A DNA stretch of 64,000 bases from assembly GCF_014655595.1 (NCBI RefSeq), contig NZ_BNBL01000009.1, forward strand, positions 124,001-188,000. The letters are read 5' to 3'. The stretch comes from Streptomyces griseocarneus. Its GTDB lineage: Bacteria; Actinomycetota; Actinomycetes; Streptomycetales; Streptomycetaceae. Positions 1 through 7,974 of this stretch are shown here, piece by piece; within the stretch, counting starts at the first letter, position 1; each line of letters begins with the position of its first letter. Under the pieces are notes generated by a model that was not told the DNA's origin, ran no database searches, and saw only the letters and a program-made list of their open reading frames with translations. The position numbers and the translations under genes were made by a program.

Positions 1-1
1 C

Positions 2-406
2 CCGCTGTGCCTGGCCGGCTGCGCCGCCGTCACGCTGTGGATGTTTCCGCTGGTCGGCCTCCTGCAGTCCGGCCGCCCCGCCCTGATGCTGCTGGGCTTC
101 GTCGTCGCCATGCTGGCTTTCGGCACTGCCTTCGGCTGCGTCGGCGCCTACCTCCCCGAGCTGTTCGAGGCCAGGGTGCGCTGCACGGGCGCGGCCGTCG
201 GCTACAACCTGGCGGGCATCCTGGGCGGCGCCGTGACCCCACTGGTCGCCACGGCCGCGGCCCGGGGCAGCGGGACGCCCTGGGGCGTCGCGGCCTATCT
301 GTCCGGCGTCGCCCTGCTCAGCATGGCCTGCTTCCTGCTGCTGCCCGAGACCCGCCCCGCGCCCGCCGTGCCCCCCGCCGCCGCCACCGGGACCGCCCCT
401 GCCTGA
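2..406 (+). CDS. MFS transporter, MHS-type (C-terminal part, cut by window edge)
   Basis: This is the last 134 codons of a major facilitator transporter whose start lies before the window. Three to four hydrophobic segments are visible, followed by the sequence LPELFEARVRCTGAAVGYN, which is typical of the metabolite:H+ symporter subfamily (shikimate, proline/betaine and dicarboxylate carriers). It would be a cytoplasmic-membrane proton symporter for a small organic solute. The substrate cannot be told from this fragment. The tail after the last membrane segment is a short Ala/Pro-rich stretch ending at a TGA. The reading frame continues to the first base of the window with no start that fits, so it is clearly partial. 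Confidence 0.85.
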   Translation, partial: PLCLAGCAAVTLWMFPLVGLLQSGRPALMLLGFVVAMLAFGTAFGCVGAYLPELFEARVRCTGAAVGYNLAGILGGAVTPLVATAAARGSGTPWGVAAYLSGVALLSMACFLLLPETRPAPAVPPAAATGTAPA

Positions 407-409
407 GCG

Positions 410-448
410 GGCACCGGCCGGGCACCGGCCCGGCACCGGCCCGGCACC
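410..448. repeat. 11-bp tandem repeat between convergent genes
   Basis: The unit GGCACCGGCCC (first copy ends in G) occurs three times head to tail, followed by a half copy, in the short gap between the MFS gene and terC. It can fold on itself because GGCC is self-complementary. It may act as a bidirectional terminator or be simple slippage; nothing in the sequence decides this. Confidence 0.6.
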
Positions 449-465
449 TCCCCCGGAGGGAGGGG

Positions 466-1488
466 TCAGGCGCGGGCGCTCTCGCGGTCCTTGCCCTCCC
501 CGGCCGCCGGCGCCGCCACGGCGGCCTCGGCGGCCTCCTCCCGCGCCTGCCGGGCCGAGGCCCGCAGGCTGGTGACGGTCGTGACGGCCAGCACCGCGCA
601 GATGACGCCGAGCGAGACCGGGATGCTGATCTCGGGGACGGCGACGCCGTTCTCGTGCAGGGCGTGCAGGACGAGCTTGACGCCGATGAAGCCGAGGATG
701 ACCGACAGGCCGTAGGAGAGGTGGACCAGCTTCTTCAGCAAGCCGCCTATCAGGAAGTACAGCTGGCGCAGGCCCATGAGGGCGAAGGCGTTGGCGGTGA
801 AGACGATGTACGGGTCCTGGGTGAGGCCGAAGATCGCGGGTATGGAGTCCAGCGCGAACAGCACGTCGGTGGTGCCGATCGCCAGCATGACGATCAGCAT
901 CGGCGTCATCAGCCGCTTGCCGTTCTCGGTGATGAACAGCTTCGTGCCGTGGTAGCGGTCGGTGGACGGGATGCGCCGCTCGACCAGCTTCAGGAAGCGG
1001 TTCTCCTCGAACTCCTCCTCGTCCTCGTCCGCCCGCGCCTCCTGGATGAGCTTCCACGCGGTCCAGATCAGGAAGGCGCCGAAGATGTAGAAGACCCACG
1101 CGAAGTTGGCGATGATCGCGGCGCCGGCGCCGATGAACACGGCGCGCAGGACCAGGGCGATCAGGACGCCCACCATGAGCACCCGCTGCTGGTAGACCCG
1201 CGGGACGGCGAACTTCGCCATGATCAGGACGAAGACGAAGAGGTTGTCGACGCTCAGCGACTTCTCCGTGATGAAGCCGGCGAAGAACTCACCGGCCGGA
1301 GCGCTGCCGCCGAAGACCCAGAGCCCCAGCCCGAAGAGCCCGGCCAGGGCCACCCAGACCGCCGTCCACACGCCCGCCTCTCTGACGGAGACCTCGTGCG
1401 GCTTGCGGCCTCCGATGAAGAAGTCGGCGGCGATGAGGGCACACAGACCGAGGATGGTCAGCGTCCACAGGGTCAGGGAAACGTCCAC
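466..1488 (-). CDS. terC: TerC/Alx-family integral membrane protein
   Basis: This is a 340-residue multi-spanning membrane protein of the TerC family, associated with tellurite resistance and, in characterised members, with metal (manganese) efflux. About eight hydrophobic segments are visible. The family acidic motifs are present: EKSLSVDN at residues 75-82 and TTDVLFALDS at 206-215 (Asp208, Asp214). An acidic linker (residues about 154-162) lies between the two membrane halves. The GTG start at 1488 is chosen because GGAGGA lies just upstream and the first membrane segment follows directly. The upstream gap (1489-1598) is unusually AT-rich for this genome and probably holds its promoter. 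TerD-family genes lie immediately upstream on the same strand, which supports a shared stress-response role. The actual metal is not determined. Confidence 0.92.
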   Translation of the reverse strand: MDVSLTLWTLTILGLCALIAADFFIGGRKPHEVSVREAGVWTAVWVALAGLFGLGLWVFGGSAPAGEFFAGFITEKSLSVDNLFVFVLIMAKFAVPRVYQQRVLMVGVLIALVLRAVFIGAGAAIIANFAWVFYIFGAFLIWTAWKLIQEARADEDEEEFEENRFLKLVERRIPSTDRYHGTKLFITENGKRLMTPMLIVMLAIGTTDVLFALDSIPAIFGLTQDPYIVFTANAFALMGLRQLYFLIGGLLKKLVHLSYGLSVILGFIGVKLVLHALHENGVAVPEISIPVSLGVICAVLAVTTVTSLRASARQAREEAAEAAVAAPAAGEGKDRESARA

Positions 1489-1598
1489 TGTTCCTCCGGT
1501 ACGTCGTACGGGCGTACGGCAGTTCCCAGAACAGTACAGGAAAGCCCAAGGAATAGTAAAGAGAAACCCAAAACCCCAGCTCAGCGCCGCTTTACTCG

Positions 1599-3590
1599 CT
1601 AAATGCCATACGCCTTCCGGGCCTGCCCGACCTGCCACAGCACCTGCCGCAGCACCTCGCTCCCGGACGGCGCCAGCGACGGCTCGTACGTCCAGGAGTG
1701 CCCCACCCACGGGTCGGCGAGGTGGTCGTCGGGCACCGGCGTGACCCGCAGCAGCGAGCGCCACAGCGGGTCCAGCACGGGCCCGTACGCCCGGGCGTCC
1801 TCGCGGTCGGCGACCATCATCAGGTGCACGCCCACGGACGGCCCCTCGTCCGCGAGGTAGCGCAGCTGGGTCACGGAGCGGTCGTCGAAGCCGTGCGGGA
1901 AGTCGTTGACGATCAGCAGCTGCTCGGAGGTGTCGAGGTCGGGCGGCAGGGAGTCCACGGCTCCGCTGCGGACCGCCATCTGCACCAGGTCGACGCGCTG
2001 CGTCAGCCGCCCCAGCACCTCCGACACTCCCCGCGCCCCCGCCACGGGCGGCTCCTTCAGCGCCCCGTTCTCCAGCAGCGGGGCCAGCGCCGCGCCGGCC
2101 GCGCCCGCCGGGTCGATGACGTGGACCGAGTAGTCGCCGACGGGGTGGACGGCCAGCAGCCGCACGGCGTGGGCGACCGCGCAGTCCATGGCGAGCCGGC
2201 GCCGTCCGGCGGAGTCCACCAGGCTCGCGTCCGCCCCGCCCGCGAAGCGGCCGCTGTCGATCCACAGCCCGCGCTCCAACGGCAGCCGGACCAGCATGGG
2301 GATGCGCAGGTCCCTGCGCTCGGGCAGGTGCAGGTCCCCCAGCCGCAGCGCCATCGGCGTCTCCAGCGGGACCTGGTAGCCGTGCCACACCGGGCTGTCC
2401 CAGCGCGCGAAGGCGGGCGGCAGCGCGTGCTCGACGACCTCGGCCTCGGCGACGAGCCGGTCGAGGTCCCGGTCGAGGACGCCGCGCGCCTGCTCGACCA
2501 GCTGTGCCTGCCGGGAGCGCGCCTCCTCCCGGGCGGCGTCGGCGGCCGGGCCGACCCGGGTGCGCGGGTCGGACAGCACCCGGTCCAGCTCCTGCTCCAG
2601 GCGCGACTCCGCGAAGTCGACCGCGCTGCGGTAGGCGGCGGCCGCGCGGGCCAGGTCCTCGAACATGCCCCAGACCTGGTTGTAGAGCCGCTCGTTCATG
2701 GTCCAGCCCGTGGCGTCGCCCGCCACCGGCTGGTACGGCTGTCCCGGCCCGGCGGCCGGGGCGGCGGGCGCCGGCTCCGGCGGCGCCGAGGTCCGGCGGC
2801 CGGGGTGGCGGTAGCTGATGGGGCCCGGGGCGGGTGCCGCCGGCTCGGGGACGGGACCGCCGCCGCCCGACGGAGCGCCGCCTCCGGCCGTAGCGCCGCT
2901 CCCCGTCGTGGCGGACGGCACCGCAGGGTCGTGGCCGGCCACGGCAGCCCGGTCGTCCGCGGGGCCGCCGCCCGCCGGCGCCACCCGCCGCGCGGCGTCG
3001 CCGCCGACCTGCGCGGGCGGAGCGGAGACCGCGCGGGACGCGCCCTGGGCGACCGCGTCCTCGATGCGGGCCGCCGTCTCGGCCGCCCGGGGCAGCCCCT
3101 GGTCGTGCAGCATGGCGGTCAGGCCGCCCGCGTACCCCTGGCCGACCGCCCGTACCTTCCAGGCGTCCTGCCTGCGGTAGAGCTCCAGGGCGACGACCGC
3201 CGACTCGGCGTCCAGGCCGGTGACGGTGTAGCTGGCCAGCTCCGTGCCGTCGGTGCCGGTGACGGCGACGAAGGGGGCGGCCAGCGCCCCGAAGCGGCCG
3301 GGGCCCGACGGTCCGGAGGGCAGGGCGAGCAGCACATTGACCCGGTGCGCGGCCTCCGGGAGGGCGTCCAGGTCGATCGCCAGCCGGTGCTCGGCGGCGG
3401 CCTGCCGGGACACCTCCAGGCCCGGCAGCCTCGGCGATGCGGGGTGAGCGACCCATTCATCGCCCGGAACCCTGCCGTCCGCGTCGCCGAGCGTCGCTCC
3501 CGCCATCACCGGTTGGCCCGCCGAGACCCGGATCTCCAGTCGGGTCCCGGACAGCGGGTGGTTCTGCCCCCGCACCAGCTCGGCCGTCAT
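1599..3590 (-). CDS. TerD-domain fusion protein with helical and P-loop-like C-terminal region
   Basis: This 663-residue protein has a divergent TerD-like beta-sandwich domain at residues 1-170 and a long Pro/Ala/Gly linker at about 190-285. A helical, coiled-coil-prone region (about 290-390) begins at the sequence NERLYNQVWGMFEDL. The C-terminal domain (about 400-663) resembles the degenerate FtsK/HerA-like part of other actinobacterial Ter proteins, with LLIVNDFPHGFDD as a Walker-B-like strand. I see no clear Walker A motif. TerD domains bind calcium, and Ter systems are thought to form membrane-linked stress-sensing complexes. The ATG at 3590 has GGGGGAAG upstream. It lies between terC and terD on the same strand. 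The architecture call is firm for TerD and tentative for the rest. Confidence 0.8.
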   Translation of the reverse strand: MTAELVRGQNHPLSGTRLEIRVSAGQPVMAGATLGDADGRVPGDEWVAHPASPRLPGLEVSRQAAAEHRLAIDLDALPEAAHRVNVLLALPSGPSGPGRFGALAAPFVAVTGTDGTELASYTVTGLDAESAVVALELYRRQDAWKVRAVGQGYAGGLTAMLHDQGLPRAAETAARIEDAVAQGASRAVSAPPAQVGGDAARRVAPAGGGPADDRAAVAGHDPAVPSATTGSGATAGGGAPSGGGGPVPEPAAPAPGPISYRHPGRRTSAPPEPAPAAPAAGPGQPYQPVAGDATGWTMNERLYNQVWGMFEDLARAAAAYRSAVDFAESRLEQELDRVLSDPRTRVGPAADAAREEARSRQAQLVEQARGVLDRDLDRLVAEAEVVEHALPPAFARWDSPVWHGYQVPLETPMALRLGDLHLPERRDLRIPMLVRLPLERGLWIDSGRFAGGADASLVDSAGRRRLAMDCAVAHAVRLLAVHPVGDYSVHVIDPAGAAGAALAPLLENGALKEPPVAGARGVSEVLGRLTQRVDLVQMAVRSGAVDSLPPDLDTSEQLLIVNDFPHGFDDRSVTQLRYLADEGPSVGVHLMMVADREDARAYGPVLDPLWRSLLRVTPVPDDHLADPWVGHSWTYEPSLAPSGSEVLRQVLWQVGQARKAYGI

Positions 3591-3629
3591 CGCCGCTTCC
3601 CCCTCGTTGTGTCGTGCTCGCTGTGCCGA

Positions 3630-3656
3630 GGGCCCGGCGGATGCACCGCCGGGCCC
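3630..3656 (-). terminator. Hairpin terminator after terD
   Basis: A perfect 11-bp stem (3630-3640 with 3646-3656) and a 5-nt loop ATGCA lie just downstream of the terD stop. There is no U tract, as is usual in streptomycetes. It should partly separate terD from the fusion gene behind it. Confidence 0.7.
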
Positions 3657-3695
3657 GGTTGCCGCTTGTCGGGACGCTCGTGGCGGCCCGAACGG

Positions 3696-4274
3696 TTACA
3701 GGACGGTCTGGATCTCCGCCAGCAGGTCCTGGAAGGTCCGGCCGTTGGCCGGGGTGCCGATGGCCGTCATCTGCCAGCCGTTGCCCACCCGGTGCACCTT
3801 CGCCATGATCTGGGCGGTGTACGGGCCGCCGCCGTCCAGGGTGTAGCGCGCGAGCTCCTGGCCGGTGGTCTCGTCGACCAGGCGGCAGAAGGCGTTCTGC
3901 ACCTCGGCGAAGGTCTGCCCGGTGAAGGAGTTCACCGTGAAGACGATGTTGTTGACGTGCACGGGGACGCGCTGCAGGTCGACGAGGACGGCCTCGTCGT
4001 CGCCGCCCTGGCCCGCGCCGCCGACCAGGTTGTCGCCCGTGTGGCGCACCGAGCCGTCCTTGCTGACCAGCTGCTGGAAGAAGGCCACGTCGACCGGCTG
4101 CTTGTCGGCGAAGAGCACCGCCGACGCGTCGAGGTCGATCTCCCGCGTACGCGACCCGAACAGTCCGCGGCGAGGGGCCGCCTGCCAGCCCAGCCCCATC
4201 CGCACCGCGGTCAGGGTGCCCCCGTCGGCCTTCTGCAGGCTGATGCCCTGGCCCTTGGACAAGTTGACCGTCAC
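3696..4274 (-). CDS. terD: TerD-family calcium-binding stress protein
   Basis: This 192-residue protein is a full-length stand-alone TerD domain, the usual family length. It shows the signature features of TerD/TerZ/TerE: the start MTVNLSKGQGISL, an acidic DDEAVLVDL strand near residue 95, and a second acidic region around VDETTGQELARYTLD. These acidic loops bind calcium in characterised homologues. The protein is expected to be cytoplasmic or membrane-associated and to act with TerC in resistance to tellurite, oxidative or envelope stress. The GTG start at 4274 has GAGAGGGA 5-6 nt upstream. A hairpin follows the gene. It is first in a same-strand Ter group of three genes. Confidence 0.93.
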   Translation of the reverse strand: MTVNLSKGQGISLQKADGGTLTAVRMGLGWQAAPRRGLFGSRTREIDLDASAVLFADKQPVDVAFFQQLVSKDGSVRHTGDNLVGGAGQGGDDEAVLVDLQRVPVHVNNIVFTVNSFTGQTFAEVQNAFCRLVDETTGQELARYTLDGGGPYTAQIMAKVHRVGNGWQMTAIGTPANGRTFQDLLAEIQTVL

Positions 4275-4379
4275 GCGCGTCCCTCTCGTTCGTTCATCCC
4301 CGTGACCGCGCCGTCCGCGCGGTCTTCTTGAACGACCCTATGCACAGGCGGGCGCGGGGTACGCACCCGAGGGGGGCAT

Positions 4380-4409
4380 TGTGGCGGTCTTGCAACATGC
4401 CCCGCCACA
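4380..4409 (-). terminator. Possible uvrB terminator hairpin
   Basis: An 8-bp inverted repeat (4380-4387 with 4402-4409, TGTGGCGG and its complement) has a 14-nt loop and lies about 70 nt beyond the uvrB stop. It is shorter than other terminators here, and the same gap must also hold the terD promoter. Confidence 0.35.
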
Positions 4410-4475
4410 CATCTCGTATGCTGCCCCGCTTCGCGTACGCCACCCCACCCGCTGCGCCCGGCGCGTCACGGACCG

Positions 4476-6593
4476 TCAGGCCAGACCGGCCTCGCGCATC
4501 TGCCGCAGCTCCTTCTTCAACTCGCCCACCTCGTCGCGCAGCCGTGCCGCGACCTCGAACTGCAGCTCCGCCGCCGCCGCCCGCATCCGGTCGGTCATGT
4601 CCTCGATGAGCTGGGCCAGCTCCGCAGCGGGGCGGTCCGTGGGCACGGCCGCCGCCTTGGCCTTGCCGCGCGCCTTGCCCTTGGCCGCCGGCACCGGGGC
4701 CTTGCCCTTGTCCTTGTCGCCCTTGCGGTAGCCCGTGCCCAGGAGCTGCTCGGTGTCGAGCTCCTCGCGGGCGAGCGTGGCGACGATGTCGCCGATCTTC
4801 TTGCGCAGCGGCTGGGGGTCGATGCCCCGTTCCTTGTTGTAGGCGATCTGCTTCTCGCGGCGGCGGTTGGTCTCCTCGATGGCCTTCTCCATCGCCGGGG
4901 TGATCTTGTCGGCGTACATGTGCACCTGGCCGGAGACGTTGCGCGCCGCGCGCCCGATGGTCTGGATCAGGGACGTGCCGGAGCGCAGGAAGCCCTCCTT
5001 GTCGGCGTCGAGGATGGCCACCAGCGACACCTCGGGCAGGTCGAGGCCCTCGCGCAGCAGGTTGATGCCCACCAGCACGTCGAACTCGCCGGCCCGCAGC
5101 TCGCGCAGCAGCTCCACGCGGCGCAGGGTGTCGACGTCGCTGTGCAGGTAGCGCACCTGGATGCCCAGCTCGAGGAAGTAGTCGGTGAGGTCCTCGGCCA
5201 TCTTCTTGGTCAGCGTCGTCACCAGGACGCGCTCGTCCCGCTCGGTGCGCGTGCGGATCTCGTGCACCAGGTCGTCGATCTGGCCCTCGGTCGGCTTGAC
5301 GACGACCTCCGGGTCGACCAGGCCGGTGGGGCGGATGATCTGCTCGACGAAGCCCTTGCCGCGCGAGAGCTCGTACTTCCCGGGCGTCGCGGAGAGGTAG
5401 ACGGTCTGCCCGATGCGCTCGGTGAACTCCTCCCATTTCAGCGGGCGGTTGTCCATGGCCGACGGCAGCCGGAAGCCGTGCTCGACCAGCGTGCGCTTGC
5501 GGGAGGCGTCGCCCTCGTACATCGCCCCGATCTGCGGGACCGTCACGTGCGACTCGTCGATGACGAGGAGGAAGTCCTCGGGGAAGTAGTCGAGCAGGGT
5601 GTTCGGCGGGGAGCCGGGCTCGCGGCCGTCCATGTGCAGCGAGTAGTTCTCGATGCCCGAGCAGGAGCCGACCTGGCGCATCATCTCGATGTCGTAGGTG
5701 GTGCGCATGCGCAGCCGCTGGGCCTCGAGGAGCTTGCCCTGCTTCTCCATGCGGGCGAGCGTCTCCTCCAGCTCGGCCTCGATGCCCGCGACGGCCTTCT
5801 CCATCCGCTCCGCGCCGGCGATGTAGTGGCTGGCGGGGAAGACGTACAGCTCCTGGTCGTCGGAGATGACCTCGCCGGTGAGCGGGTGGAGCGTGGAGAG
5901 CGCCTCGATCTCGTCGCCGAACATCTCGATCCGGACGGCCAGTTCCTCGTAGACCGGGAAGATCTCGATGGTGTCGCCGCGCACCCGGAACGTGCCGCGG
6001 GTGAAGGCGACGTCGTTGCGCGTGTACTGGATCTCCACGAAGCGGCGCAGCAGCTGGTCCCGGTCGATCTCCTGGCCGACCTTCAGCGGCACCATGCGGT
6101 CGACGTACTCCTGGGGCGTGCCCAGGCCGTAGATGCAGGAGACGGACGCCACCACGACTACGTCACGCCGGGTGAGCAGCGAGTTCGTGGCGGAGTGGCG
6201 CAGCCGCTCGACCTCCTCGTTGATGGAGGAGTCCTTCTCGATGTACGTGTCCGACTGGGGGACGTACGCCTCGGGCTGGTAGTAGTCGTAGTACGAGACG
6301 AAGTACTCGACGGCGTTGTTGGGCAGCAGCTCGCGGAATTCGTTGGCGAGCTGTGCCGCGAGGGTCTTGTTCGGCGCCATGACGAGCGTCGGCCGCTGCA
6401 GCTTCTCGATCATCCACGCCGTGGTCGCCGATTTGCCGGTGCCGGTCGCACCCAGCAGGACGACGTCCTTCTCGCCTGCCCGGATGCGCCGCTCCAGGTC
6501 AGCGATGGCCGTCGGCTGGTCACCGCTGGGCTGGTAGGAGCTGACGACCTCGAAAGGCGCCACCTTGCGTTCGATCTTCGATACGGGCCGCAT
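4476..6593 (-). CDS. uvrB: UvrABC excinuclease subunit B
   Basis: UvrB is the DNA-damage verification helicase of nucleotide excision repair. It is loaded by UvrA and recruits UvrC for incision. The 705 residues match the family length. Visible features are Walker A GATGTGKS (48-55), the beta-hairpin region SYYDYYQPEAYVPQ near residue 105 that clamps DNA, the DESH helicase box, motif VI QTIGRAARN, and a C-terminal UVR domain (AQLIEDMTDRMRAAAAELQF) that contacts UvrC. A Lys/Ala-rich insert precedes the UVR domain. The ATG at 6593 is chosen because MRPVSKIERKV begins the conserved region. The open frame continues upstream but loses resemblance to UvrB. The gene is divergent from a phosphodiesterase gene across a 243-bp gap. 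Confidence 0.98.
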   Translation of the reverse strand: MRPVSKIERKVAPFEVVSSYQPSGDQPTAIADLERRIRAGEKDVVLLGATGTGKSATTAWMIEKLQRPTLVMAPNKTLAAQLANEFRELLPNNAVEYFVSYYDYYQPEAYVPQSDTYIEKDSSINEEVERLRHSATNSLLTRRDVVVVASVSCIYGLGTPQEYVDRMVPLKVGQEIDRDQLLRRFVEIQYTRNDVAFTRGTFRVRGDTIEIFPVYEELAVRIEMFGDEIEALSTLHPLTGEVISDDQELYVFPASHYIAGAERMEKAVAGIEAELEETLARMEKQGKLLEAQRLRMRTTYDIEMMRQVGSCSGIENYSLHMDGREPGSPPNTLLDYFPEDFLLVIDESHVTVPQIGAMYEGDASRKRTLVEHGFRLPSAMDNRPLKWEEFTERIGQTVYLSATPGKYELSRGKGFVEQIIRPTGLVDPEVVVKPTEGQIDDLVHEIRTRTERDERVLVTTLTKKMAEDLTDYFLELGIQVRYLHSDVDTLRRVELLRELRAGEFDVLVGINLLREGLDLPEVSLVAILDADKEGFLRSGTSLIQTIGRAARNVSGQVHMYADKITPAMEKAIEETNRRREKQIAYNKERGIDPQPLRKKIGDIVATLAREELDTEQLLGTGYRKGDKDKGKAPVPAAKGKARGKAKAAAVPTDRPAAELAQLIEDMTDRMRAAAAELQFEVAARLRDEVGELKKELRQMREAGLA

Positions 6594-6744
6594 GAGACCA
6601 CCGTACGGCTCACCACTGACAACGGCCTCGCCCCGGCCGTTCGGCCCCCGTTTTCCGGGCCCGTCGCGGGCGAACGCGCGGCGAAGAGTGGGCAAAGGGT
6701 CCTTCGTCTGGGTGCCCTGCCCGTCGCGATCGCGTAGGTGTTTC

Positions 6745-6785
6745 GTGTACGACTTTCCGTGCACCAGGTACGACTTTCCGTACAC
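6745..6785. promoter_or_regulatory. Two phased near-palindromic repeats in the uvrB/glpQ-like divergent gap
   Basis: The 13-mer TACGACTTTCCGT occurs at 6748-6760 and again at 6769-6781, exactly 21 bp apart (two helical turns). Each copy is bordered by GTGTAC/GTAC on the left and GCAC/ACAC on the right, so each is an imperfect dyad. The pair lies 52-92 bp upstream of the phosphodiesterase start. This looks like a dimer-of-dimers operator. The regulator is not identifiable from the sequence. Confidence 0.5.
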
Positions 6786-6836
6786 GCTGGCCGGGCGCGA
6801 GCGCCGCGCCCGGTCCGGACGCCACGAGGAGCCGCC

Positions 6837-7808
6837 ATGCGCATCCGTCCCGTCTCCACCGTGACCAGCGCACTTCTCGCCCTGTCCCTGACGACGCTCG
6901 CCTCCCTGTCCTCGGTCGGCCTCGCCGCCGCCCCGGCGGGCGCCACCACGCGCCCCGCCGAGCCGGTGGTCATCGGCCACCGCGGGGTGCCGGTCCAGGC
7001 GCCGGAGAACACCCTGGCGTCCATCGACAGGGCCGCCCGGCTGGGCACCGTCTGGGTGGAGAACGACGTCCAGCGCACCAAGGACGGCGCGCTGGTCGTC
7101 ATGCACGACACCACCCTGGAGCGGACCACCGACGTGAAGCGGCTCTACCCCCGGCGCGCGCCGTGGAAGGTCTCCGACTTCACCCTCGCCGAGATCCGCA
7201 CGCTGGACGCCGGAAGCTGGTACGACCGCCGCTTCAAGGGCGAGCGGGTGCCGACCCTCGACCGCTACCTGCGCCGGGTCGACCACAACCGGCAGAAGCT
7301 GCTGCTGGAGGTGAAGGCGCCGGAGCTCTACCCCGGCATCGAGCGGCAGATAGTCGCGGAACTGCGCCGCGCCGGCTGGCTCGACGCGGCGCACGTCAGA
7401 GGCAGGCTGGTCGTCCAGAGCTTCAACGCCTCCTCCCTGAGGACCCTGCACACGCTCCGCCCCGACCTCAAGAAGGGCTTCCTGGGCGCCCCCAAGGCGT
7501 CCGAGCTGCGCTCCTACGCCGCCTTCGCCGACCAGATCAACCCGAGCTACAAGAACGTCACCCCCGCCTGGCTGCGCTCGGTCCACGCCCTCAAGGGCCC
7601 GCACGGCCGGCCGTTGGAGGTCTCGGCGTGGACCGTCGACGACGCCGACGAGGCGGTCTCCCTGGCCCGGATGGGCGTCGACGGCATCATCACCAACGCC
7701 CCGCACGTCATCGCGGACGCCCTGTCCGACGACGCGGACGACCCCTCGTTCCTCGACGGGCTGCCGGACGTGTCCGACGCGGAGAAGGCCCTGGACAGCG
7801 CGCTGTGA
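6837..7808 (+). CDS. Secreted glycerophosphodiester phosphodiesterase
   Basis: This 323-residue protein hydrolyses glycerophosphodiesters to an alcohol and glycerol-3-phosphate outside the cell, freeing phosphate and glycerol from lipid head groups or teichoic acids. A Sec signal peptide spans roughly residues 1-35, with cleavage after an Ala-x-Ala region. The GDPD motifs are clear: HRG (48-50), ENT (57-59), the metal-binding VENDVQ (74-79) with Glu75 and Asp77, and His90 in VVMHD. The terminal part WTVDDADEAVSLARMGVDGIITNAP is the usual C-terminal strand pair of the TIM barrel. The ATG at 6837 has AGGAG about 8 nt upstream. Members of this family are often phosphate-regulated, but I see no clear PHO box. 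A 23-bp hairpin ends the unit. Confidence 0.95.
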   Translation: MRIRPVSTVTSALLALSLTTLASLSSVGLAAAPAGATTRPAEPVVIGHRGVPVQAPENTLASIDRAARLGTVWVENDVQRTKDGALVVMHDTTLERTTDVKRLYPRRAPWKVSDFTLAEIRTLDAGSWYDRRFKGERVPTLDRYLRRVDHNRQKLLLEVKAPELYPGIERQIVAELRRAGWLDAAHVRGRLVVQSFNASSLRTLHTLRPDLKKGFLGAPKASELRSYAAFADQINPSYKNVTPAWLRSVHALKGPHGRPLEVSAWTVDDADEAVSLARMGVDGIITNAPHVIADALSDDADDPSFLDGLPDVSDAEKALDSAL

Positions 7809-7824
7809 ACCGCCGCTGATTCCC

Positions 7825-7873
7825 CGGAGGGGGGCGCTCCGGCCCGGCCGCCGGGCCGGAGCGCCCCCCTCCG
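7825..7873 (+). terminator. Strong hairpin terminator after the phosphodiesterase gene
   Basis: A perfect 23-bp stem (7825-7847 with 7851-7873) closes a 3-nt loop, 17 nt after the stop. It is the strongest hairpin I noted in the window. Confidence 0.9.
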
Positions 7874-7974
7874 TCCGCCGCTGCGGCGGCTCGTGACCGA
7901 TTGTCAGTGGCAGCCCCTAGCGTTCCCCCCAAGTCGAGACCGGCCGCCGTGGCCGGTGGGAGAGGGGCATTGCC

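Noticed and set aside
1489..1598. A yybP-ykoY manganese riboswitch before terC
   Set aside because: TerC genes often have one, but I could not find its conserved loops in this short AT-rich gap.
1489..3456. A long open frame continuing upstream of terC on the minus strand
   Set aside because: It runs antisense-frame through the TerD fusion gene with Arg/Gly/Pro-rich sequence; this is a GC-bias shadow, and TerC begins cleanly at 1488.
6594..6836. A LexA (SOS) box for uvrB
   Set aside because: A GAAC half-site near 6671 has no matching GTTC half at the right distance.
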